Assembly (NCBI RefSeq): GCF_034424525.1
Contig: NZ_CP139979.1
Span: forward strand, 2,375,501-2,439,500
Source: Sphingobium yanoikuyae
Lineage (GTDB): Bacteria; Pseudomonadota; Alphaproteobacteria; Sphingomonadales; Sphingomonadaceae
Direction of reading: 5' to 3'
DNA length: 64,000 nt
Position numbers and translations under genes: made by a program. The notes below the pieces were generated by a model. That model was not told where the DNA came from. It worked only from the letters and a program-made list of their open reading frames with translations, and did no database searches. Below, piece after piece: positions 57,774 to 64,000 of this stretch; the stretch's first letter is position 1; each line of letters begins with the position of its first letter.

Positions 57774-60089
57774 ATGGCATCGACCCAGAAGCAGAAGAAG
57801 GCGGCCCCGGCCCGCGCGAAAGTCCGTCCCGCAGGGTTCCCGACCCGGCAGCAGGTGATGGACTTCATCACCGAGTCCGACACCCCCGCCGGCAAGCGTG
57901 AAATCGCCAAGGCATTCGGCCTCAAGGGGCAGGAAAAGATTGCGCTCAAAGCGCTGCTCAAGGACATGGCGGACGAGGGCCTGCTCGACATCGGCCCGGC
58001 CCGCGCCTTCCACAAGATGGGCGGCGTGCCCAAGGTCACGGTGCTGCGCATCGTCGATGTCGACGACACCACCCTGATCGCCACCCCCGAACGCTGGGAG
58101 GCCGAAGGCCAGCCCGCGCCCCGCATCCGCGTGGTCGAGCGGGGCAAACGCGGCGCCCTGACGATCGGCGACCGCATCCTCGCCCGCACCGAGGAAGCGG
58201 GCAAGGGCTGGCTCGCCCATCCGATGAAGAAGCTCGCCAAGGCGACCGAGATGCTGCTCGGCGTGGTCGAGGAAATGGCCGACGGCAAGCTGTGGCTGCG
58301 CCCGGTCGACAAGCGCATCCGCAAGGATACGCCGATCAGCGATATCGGCACCGCCAAGAAGGGCGATCTGGTCCTGGCCGAGCCGACCGGCCGCCCGCCG
58401 CGGATCAGCGCGCGCGTCACCGACATTCTCGGCGATCCCTTCGCCCCGCGCAGCTTCAGCCTGATCGCCATTCACAAGCATGGCATCCCACATGTCTTCC
58501 CCGAAGCGGTGGAGGAAGAAGCAGTCACCGCGTCGAAGCTGCCGCTGCATGAGGACAAGCGCGAGGATCTGCGCCATCTGCCGATCGTCGCGATCGACCC
58601 GGTCGATGCCCGCGACCATGACGATGCCGTCTGGGCCGCGCCGGACGAAGACCCGGCCAATGAAGGCGGCTACAAGGCGATCGTCGCGATCGCCGATGTC
58701 AGCTATTATGTCCGCCCCGGCAGCGCGCTCGACCGCGAAGCCCGCAAGCGCGGCAACAGCGTCTATTTCCCCGACCTGGTCGTGCCGATGCTGCCGCACC
58801 AGCTCTCGTCCGACATGTGTTCGCTGCGCGCCGGGCAGGACCGCGCCGCCATGGCCTGCCATCTGGTGATCGACGCGCAGGGCAAGGTGAAGAGCTTCCG
58901 CTTCTCCCGCGCCATCATCCGCGTCGCCGCCGTCCTCGCCTATGAAAATGCGCAGGCGGCGATCGATGGCGAGCAGGATAATGAACTGCTCGAACCGGCG
59001 CTCAAACCGCTCTGGGCCTGCTGGGCGCTGCTGCGCAAGGCCCGCGAAAAGCGCGATCCGCTCGCGCTCGACCTGCCCGAACGGCGTGTCGTCCTCGACG
59101 AATGGGGCAAGATCGTCAGCGTCGCGGTGCGCGAACGGCTCGACGCCCATATGCTGATCGAGGATTATATGATCGCCGCCAACGTCGCCGCCGCCAAGGC
59201 GCTGGAGGCGAAGAAGGCGCCGGTCATGTACCGCGTCCATGAAACGCCGGGCCGCGACAAGCTGGTCGCGCTCAAGGAATATCTCGCCACCTTCGACATC
59301 GACTTCGCGCTTGGCCAGGTGATCCGCCCGTCCACCTTCAACCAGCTGATCAAGAAGGTCGGCGAGTCGGAGGAGAAGGAGCAGATCATGACCCAGATCC
59401 TGCGCTCCCAGACCCAGGCCTATTATGCGCCGCAGAATATGGGCCATTTCGGCCTGGCGCTCGGCAGCTACGCCCATTTCACCTCGCCCATCCGCCGCTA
59501 TGCCGACCTGCTGGTCCATCGCGCGCTGGTCGGCGCCTATGATCTCGAACTGCCCGCGCCCAAGGACAAGGCGATCCCCGATCGCTCCTCCCTCAGCCAG
59601 GAGGATTATGAGAATATGGGCCGGGTCGGCGAGATGATCTCGGGCCATGAACGCCGCGCGATGGAGGCGGAGCGCGAGACGATCGACCGCTATGTCGCCG
59701 CCTTCCTGTCAGCCCATGTCGGCGAGGTGGTGAAGGCGCGGATCACCGGCGTCCAGAATTTCGGCTTCTTCGCCACGGTCGAGGGGCTGGGCGGCGACGG
59801 CCTCGTGCCCGTATCGACGCTGGGCGCCGAGCATTTCTTCTTCGACGAAGCGGGCAAGGCGCTGCAGGGCGTCGAAAGCGGCGACCGCTATACGGTGGGC
59901 CAGCGGCTTGAACTGCGCCTCGCCGAAGCCGATCCGATCAACGGCGCGCTGCGCTTCGAACTGCCCGACAATCCGGCCCCGCGCGGCAGCCCGCTCAAAC
60001 GCGACCGCACCCGCCCGAAAATCCACCGCGGCCGCCCCACCAACATCCGCCACATCGGCAGCAGCCGGGGCAAGCACAAGAAACGGTAA
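57774..60089 (+). CDS. rnr: Ribonuclease R
   Basis: A 771-residue 3'-to-5' exoribonuclease that degrades structured RNA. A winged-helix start (QQVMDFITESDTPAGKREIAKAFGLKGQEKIALKALLKDMADEGLLD), two cold-shock domains (about 75-240), the RNB catalytic core with Asp275, Asp278, Asp283 and Asp284 (AIDPVDARDHDD), and a C-terminal S1 domain (EVVKARITGVQNFGFFATVEGLGGDGLVPVSTL), ending in a Lys/Arg-rich tail. The start at 57774 begins MASTQKQKK; earlier in-frame ATGs lie in the spacer and the divergent cupin gene. Confidence 0.97.
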   Translation: MASTQKQKKAAPARAKVRPAGFPTRQQVMDFITESDTPAGKREIAKAFGLKGQEKIALKALLKDMADEGLLDIGPARAFHKMGGVPKVTVLRIVDVDDTTLIATPERWEAEGQPAPRIRVVERGKRGALTIGDRILARTEEAGKGWLAHPMKKLAKATEMLLGVVEEMADGKLWLRPVDKRIRKDTPISDIGTAKKGDLVLAEPTGRPPRISARVTDILGDPFAPRSFSLIAIHKHGIPHVFPEAVEEEAVTASKLPLHEDKREDLRHLPIVAIDPVDARDHDDAVWAAPDEDPANEGGYKAIVAIADVSYYVRPGSALDREARKRGNSVYFPDLVVPMLPHQLSSDMCSLRAGQDRAAMACHLVIDAQGKVKSFRFSRAIIRVAAVLAYENAQAAIDGEQDNELLEPALKPLWACWALLRKAREKRDPLALDLPERRVVLDEWGKIVSVAVRERLDAHMLIEDYMIAANVAAAKALEAKKAPVMYRVHETPGRDKLVALKEYLATFDIDFALGQVIRPSTFNQLIKKVGESEEKEQIMTQILRSQTQAYYAPQNMGHFGLALGSYAHFTSPIRRYADLLVHRALVGAYDLELPAPKDKAIPDRSSLSQEDYENMGRVGEMISGHERRAMEAERETIDRYVAAFLSAHVGEVVKARITGVQNFGFFATVEGLGGDGLVPVSTLGAEHFFFDEAGKALQGVESGDRYTVGQRLELRLAEADPINGALRFELPDNPAPRGSPLKRDRTRPKIHRGRPTNIRHIGSSRGKHKKR

Positions 60090-60126
60090 AGGGATAGGCG
60101 GCGGCTCAGCGCCGCTTGACCATTTT

Positions 60127-60615
60127 TTAGGGGAGAAACTCCGGATGAGGAACCGGCATTGATGCCAAAATTCCTTGGAGAACTTTGTTTCTAGCCGCAT
60201 GGCGCTGACCGTCGCAGCCATAATCCACCGCGTAAAATTGATCTACGGACTCGCCCTTCCAATGAAGGCTTATGCCACCTTGGTCAGTGGCATAATGGCC
60301 CTCGCAGCGCTGCCCACTGGCAATGTAATTGGAAACCTCCTTCGCCGACATGGAGTCATCGGAAATCCGAAAAGGCTCTGTTTGCGTTTGCAACTTCACG
60401 AAGCCCTCGCGACCGATGTCAAAGTGCCCCGTCTTGCGTTCCGAGATTTGATGATATTGGCCAGCACCATTCTGCTGCACAGATATTTCCATACCCGGCG
60501 CGAAAATCTCGATTTGATCCAGCGTAGGCACCGCGCCATCGCCGCATGAAGTCGTGGCGACACAACTCACAATAACGCCTAGCGCCCGCACCCGCTCCCA
60601 CACTGTCCGCACCAT
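60127..60615 (-). CDS. Hypothetical lipoprotein-like protein
   Basis: A 162-residue protein I cannot assign to a family. It starts MVRTVWERVRALGVIVSCVATTSCGDG, where ATTSC is a lipobox-like site (Cys23), so it is probably a lipoprotein. GAGGGGG lies 6 nt before the ATG at 60615. The mature part has Cys residues (QRCEGHY, YGCDGQ) and ends in VPHPEFLP. Its GC content is clearly lower than that of flanking genes, and it stands alone between RNase R and the TrpG-type gene, suggesting acquisition. Confidence 0.7.
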   Translation of the reverse strand: MVRTVWERVRALGVIVSCVATTSCGDGAVPTLDQIEIFAPGMEISVQQNGAGQYHQISERKTGHFDIGREGFVKLQTQTEPFRISDDSMSAKEVSNYIASGQRCEGHYATDQGGISLHWKGESVDQFYAVDYGCDGQRHAARNKVLQGILASMPVPHPEFLP

Positions 60616-60758
60616 CACATGCCCCCTCGGAGGTGTAAGCATCCAGAGATGCCTCGCAAAAGCGCAAACGGCAATTCCAGTGCATCCGCGTTCCAAATTC
60701 GCCTCCTGCCCCACATCCCCTTCCCCCCATCGTCATCCGCGCCTATAGGCTGTGTCCC

Positions 60759-61349
60759 ATGATCCTCGTCATCGACAATTATGACAGCTTCACCTGGAAC
60801 CTGGTCCATTATCTGATGGAGCTGGGGGCTAAGGTAGAGGTCGTGCGCAACGACGCCATCTCGGCGGGCCAGGCCCTGTCGAGCGGGGCCAAGGCCTTCC
60901 TGCTGTCGCCCGGTCCCTGCACCCCCAATGAGGCGGGTGTCAGCCTGGATCTGGTCGCGGCCTGCGCCGATGCCGGCGCGCCGCTGCTGGGCGTGTGCCT
61001 GGGCCATCAGGCGATCGGCCAGCATTTCGGCGGCAAGGTGGTGCGCGGCGGGCTGATGCACGGCAAGACATCGCCGGTGCGCCATGACGGCACCGGCCTG
61101 TTCGCCGGCCTCCCCTCGCCCTTCACCGCGACCCGCTATCACTCGCTGATCGTCGAGGATATTCCGGCCGATCTGGTGGTCAACGCGACCAGCGAGGACG
61201 GATCGGTCATGGGCTTCCGCCACGCGACCCTGCCGATCCATTCGGTCCAGTTCCACCCGGAAAGCATCGCGACCGAACATGGCCATGACATGCTGGCCAA
61301 TTTCATGAAGGTCGCCGGCATCCCGGTCCGCGAGCGCGAAGCGGCGTAA
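60759..61349 (+). CDS. trpG: Anthranilate/aminodeoxychorismate synthase glutamine amidotransferase
   Basis: A 196-residue class I glutamine amidotransferase giving ammonia to TrpE (anthranilate) or PabB. Signature: [17 protein letters not shown], the oxyanion loop [13 protein letters not shown], nucleophile Cys in [13 protein letters not shown], and the catalytic His/Glu in [13 protein letters not shown]. Its usual neighbours trpE, trpD and trpC are not in the window: downstream lies a SulP permease on the opposite strand. Dual trpG/pabA use cannot be excluded. Confidence 0.93.
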   Translation: MILVIDNYDSFTWNLVHYLMELGAKVEVVRNDAISAGQALSSGAKAFLLSPGPCTPNEAGVSLDLVAACADAGAPLLGVCLGHQAIGQHFGGKVVRGGLMHGKTSPVRHDGTGLFAGLPSPFTATRYHSLIVEDIPADLVVNATSEDGSVMGFRHATLPIHSVQFHPESIATEHGHDMLANFMKVAGIPVREREAA

Positions 61350-61371
61350 GCCCGCTTTTGCCCAATTTCAC

Positions 61372-61460
61372 TGCCGTCATCCCGGACTTGATCCGGGATC
61401 CATTCAGCGCTCGCTCGTCAGCGTAGCGCCGAATGGATCCTGACTTCCGTCAGGATGACG
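61372..61460. repeat. Dispersed palindromic element, copy 3
   Basis: An 89-bp palindromic unit in the 137-bp gap between convergent trpG and SulP genes, from TGCCGTCATCCCGGAC to GTCAGGATGACG. Nearly the same as copy 2 in the type II secretion operon. Confidence 0.9.
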
Positions 61461-61486
61461 AAAAGGGAAAAAAGGCCGCCGCAATG

Positions 61487-62977
61487 TCAGTGCGGCACCG
61501 CCCCCGTCTCCACCCCGATCTTGTCGTGCAGGGCGAAGCGGTCGACGATGTCGGCGCTCGCCCGGTTATAGCCGACCACCTCGACCATGCGCCCTTCGCG
61601 CCGCAGCCGGGCGATGATCTTGTCGAGCGCGCCGACGCCCGAAATATCCCAGAAATGCGCGCCCGACACGTCGATCAGCACATGGGTCGCGCTTTCCTCG
61701 CCCGTGAAGGCGCGGGTGAAGCGGTCGACCGAGGCGAAGAAAATCTGGCCAGTGACGCGATAGGTCGCCCGACCATCGACCTCGCTGCGCTCCACCGCGA
61801 ACATGCGCTGCACCTTGGCAGCGAAGAATATGCCCGACAGCAGCACGCCGGTCAGCACGCCCAGCGACAGGTCGCGGGTCGCCACCACGACCACCACCGT
61901 CGCCAGCATGACGGCCGAGGAGGTCGGCGGATGGCGCCGCAGATTGGCGATCGAGGCCCAACTGAAGGTGCCGATCGACACCATCACCATCACCGCGACC
62001 AGCGCCGGCATCGGGATGCGCCCGACCCACGGCCCCAACACCGCCAGCAGGAACAGCAGGAATGCGCCAGCGACGAAGGTCGACAGCCGCCCGCGCCCGC
62101 CGGACGTGACGTTGATCACCGACTGGCCGATCATCGCGCAGCCGCCCATGCCGCCGAACAGGGACGCGACGATATTCGCCCCGCCCTGCCCCATGCATTC
62201 GCGCTGCTTGTCGCTGTCGGTGTCGGTCATGTCGTCGACGATCTGCGCGGTCAGCAGCGATTCGAGCAGGCCGACCGCCGCCATCGTCACCGAATAGGGC
62301 AGGATGATGCGCAGCGTGTCCCAGGTCAGCGGCACCTGCGGCAGGGCCAAGCTCGGCAGTCCTTCGGGCAGGCGCCCCATGTCGCCAACGGTATGCACCG
62401 GCAGGCCCAGGCCGATCGACAGCACACTCAGCAGCAAAATCGCCACCAGCGGCGCCGGCACAGCCCTGGTGATCCGGGGGAAGACATAGATGATGGCCAG
62501 CCCCCCCAGCACCATCGCATAGGTCTGCCAGCCGACATTCGTCAGCTGCGGCAGTTGCGCCATGAAGATCAGGATCGCCAGTGCATTGACGAAGCCGGTG
62601 ATGACCGATCGCGACACGAACTGCATCAGCAGATCCAGCCGCAACAGCCCGGCGATGATCTGCACCACGCCCATCAGGATCGTCGCGGCGAACAGATATT
62701 CGACGCCATGGTCGCGCACCAGCGGCCCGACCAGCACGGCGACAGCAGCGGTCGCGGCGGAGATCATCCCCGGCCGCCCGCCGATCAGCGCGATGGTGAT
62801 GGCGATCGCGACCGAGGCATAGAGGCCGACGCGCGGATCGACCCCCGCGATGATGGAAAAGCCGATCGCTTCGGGGATCAGGGCGAGCGCGACGACGATG
62901 CCGGCCATGATGTCATGGCGCGCCGTCCGGACGTCGCTGAACCATTGGCGGCGATAGCGGCTGAAAAATTGGGTCAT
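61487..62977 (-). CDS. SulP family anion permease with STAS domain
   Basis: A 496-residue SLC26/SulP transporter for sulfate, bicarbonate or another anion. The membrane domain has the typical early motif [34 protein letters not shown] and about 12 helices, including [18 protein letters not shown]. The cytoplasmic STAS domain covers about 385-496 ([21 protein letters not shown]... [28 protein letters not shown]). Start 62977 ([12 protein letters not shown]) is chosen; 62992 (ATG) and 62995 (TTG) are in frame. The ion is not predictable. Confidence 0.92.
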   Translation of the reverse strand: MTQFFSRYRRQWFSDVRTARHDIMAGIVVALALIPEAIGFSIIAGVDPRVGLYASVAIAITIALIGGRPGMISAATAAVAVLVGPLVRDHGVEYLFAATILMGVVQIIAGLLRLDLLMQFVSRSVITGFVNALAILIFMAQLPQLTNVGWQTYAMVLGGLAIIYVFPRITRAVPAPLVAILLLSVLSIGLGLPVHTVGDMGRLPEGLPSLALPQVPLTWDTLRIILPYSVTMAAVGLLESLLTAQIVDDMTDTDSDKQRECMGQGGANIVASLFGGMGGCAMIGQSVINVTSGGRGRLSTFVAGAFLLFLLAVLGPWVGRIPMPALVAVMVMVSIGTFSWASIANLRRHPPTSSAVMLATVVVVVATRDLSLGVLTGVLLSGIFFAAKVQRMFAVERSEVDGRATYRVTGQIFFASVDRFTRAFTGEESATHVLIDVSGAHFWDISGVGALDKIIARLRREGRMVEVVGYNRASADIVDRFALHDKIGVETGAVPH

Positions 62978-63270
62978 GTCGAAAATCCACATCAATGCAC
63001 ATTATCGGGCTTTGGGCGCCGACTCCGGGCGCGCGTTCGATAATCATGTGTGATGTTGTCCGGCGGATCGGCGGCCGGAATAGCCACCCGGAATTTCACC
63101 GGGTCCATGCGAATGCCGGCCTTCTACAGCCCTGCCCCGCCAATGCAACCCCGCGCCGGCCCGCGCCTCCACCCGGACGCCCCGCGGCGATATACTGTGG
63201 GAGGCCGGGTGGGGGCGCGGGCCGGTGCGGCACTGAAAATGCGCTCTTCCGCGCATTTTCCAAAAAGCCT

Positions 63271-64000
63271 CTACCCTTCCCCAAACAACGCCCGCTGCGA
63301 ACTCTCAATCTCCTCGAAATAGCGCCGCCGCGCATGTTTCTCGGTCAGCACGCCCAGCACCAGCCCGCTTTCGTCCACCACCGCCAGCTCGTCCGCCGCC
63401 GCCTTGTCGAACAGGGGCAGGATCGCGCGGATATCCGCGTCGGCGCGCAGCGAGATATCGGCCATCGTCGCCAGCGGCGCGATCGGCGCATCCTCCGCCA
63501 GTTCGGGGCGATAGGCCGCTGCCGTCGGCACGATGCCGCGATAGCCGCCCGCGCCGTCGATCATGATCGCCTTGCTCGCCGACCCCAGCGGCACCAGCGC
63601 GCGAAACTGGCCGACGCTCATCGTATCGGGCACCGACACCCAGTCGCGCCGCATCATCCGCCCGGCGGTCAGGTTCATCACCCAGCCAATGTCGCGCGGG
63701 CTGCGGATGGTCGATCCGCGCAGATGCAGCCGCCAGGTGGAGAAGGAATAGCCGAACATTTCCCGCGTCACCGCGCTCGACAGCAGCGACGCGGTCAGCA
63801 CCACGCCCATCAGTTGGAAATCATGGGTCGTCTCCAGCATCAGCAGCCCCAGCGTCATCGGCCCGCCGACGATCGCGACGCTGAGCGCTGCCATCCCCAC
63901 CAGCGCCGCATCATTGGGGTCGAGCGACCAGCCGATCCCGACAAGGTCGACCAGCTGCGCGAAAATCTGCCCCGCCAGCGATCCCAGGAACAGGGACGCG
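63271..64000 (-). CDS. ClC-type chloride channel/transporter with CBS domains, C-terminal part
   Basis: Runs off the window end; the N-terminus is outside. The visible part starts (beyond 63900) with SLFLGSLAGQIFAQLVD and ends the membrane domain with AALVGMAALSVAIVGGPMTLGLLMLETTHDF, which holds late ClC helices. The cytoplasmic C-terminus (about the last 150 residues) has two CBS repeats (MMRRDWVSVPDTMSVGQFRALVPLGSASKAIMIDG; ISLRADADIRAILPLFDKAAADELAVVDESGLVLGVLTE). CBS domains usually bind adenine nucleotides and gate transport. The stop is at 63271. Confidence 0.9.
   Translation of the reverse strand, partial: ASLFLGSLAGQIFAQLVDLVGIGWSLDPNDAALVGMAALSVAIVGGPMTLGLLMLETTHDFQLMGVVLTASLLSSAVTREMFGYSFSTWRLHLRGSTIRSPRDIGWVMNLTAGRMMRRDWVSVPDTMSVGQFRALVPLGSASKAIMIDGAGGYRGIVPTAAAYRPELAEDAPIAPLATMADISLRADADIRAILPLFDKAAADELAVVDESGLVLGVLTEKHARRRYFEEIESSQRALFGEG

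Noticed and set aside
57654..59648. 664-residue open frame on the minus strand
   Set aside because: It is antisense to RNase R and lacks any domain or ribosome binding site.

Overview
The window looks like the chromosome of a Sphingomonadaceae alphaproteobacterium, probably Sphingobium or a close relative. This rests on high GC with Sphingomonas-style codon use, many TonB-dependent receptors, a circularly permuted two-piece tmRNA gene, a complete type II secretion operon that includes GspN, an AcnB-type aconitase of about 920 residues, and dispersed palindromic repeats of sphingomonad style. The genus is an inference. No rRNA, tRNA, CRISPR array, complete insertion sequence, plasmid gene or phage gene was seen.

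Layout. 1-6.7 kb: the end of a siderophore-type TonB receptor, then a small-molecule operon on the minus strand (LysR regulator, exported alpha/beta hydrolase, PPOX-like flavoprotein, NTF2-like protein), an L,D-transpeptidase and a SnoaL-like protein. 6.9-11 kb: a surface-glycan cassette (CDP-glycerol-transferase-like protein, GT4 glycosyltransferase, sulfotransferase) ending in an OmpR-type regulator whose phospho-acceptor Asp is replaced by Glu. 11.3-14.1 kb: a large TonB receptor. 14.2-22.2 kb: a cluster of envelope proteins (DUF6515-like, DUF2092, DUF202, two outer-membrane proteins) and a formylglycine-generating enzyme, arranged around a soluble histidine kinase and a NarL/LuxR response regulator. 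Related palindromic sites lie upstream of several of these genes. 22.3-26.2 kb: a YbbAP-type ABC transporter and a divergent arylesterase lipoprotein.

26.5-38.8 kb: a complete type II secretion operon, gspC to gspO, on the minus strand. Its four pseudopilin genes gspG-J each carry a 33-bp-periodic duplication of the prepilin cleavage region, and mobile palindromic elements sit at the gspG/H and gspH/I junctions. A Pho-box-like direct repeat precedes gspC. 39-45 kb: a 2OG-Fe(II) oxygenase, a TonB receptor with a palindromic operator, and acnB. 45.2-48 kb: a less typical island with an Mrr-like restriction endonuclease. 48-53.9 kb: an export triad (TPR-like periplasmic protein, PT-linker lipoprotein, TonB receptor), also with Pho-box-like repeats. 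54 kb: ssrA. 54.4-64 kb: housekeeping and metabolic genes (TANGO2/NRDE, gamma-glutamylcyclotransferase-like, aldehyde dehydrogenase, cupin, RNase R, TrpG-type amidotransferase, SulP permease and the C-terminal end of a ClC chloride channel).

The most notable signals are the duplicated pseudopilin leaders, the shared operator-like sites around the kinase/regulator cluster, possible common phosphate control of the secretion system and the TonB triad, the Glu-substituted receiver and the permuted tmRNA.
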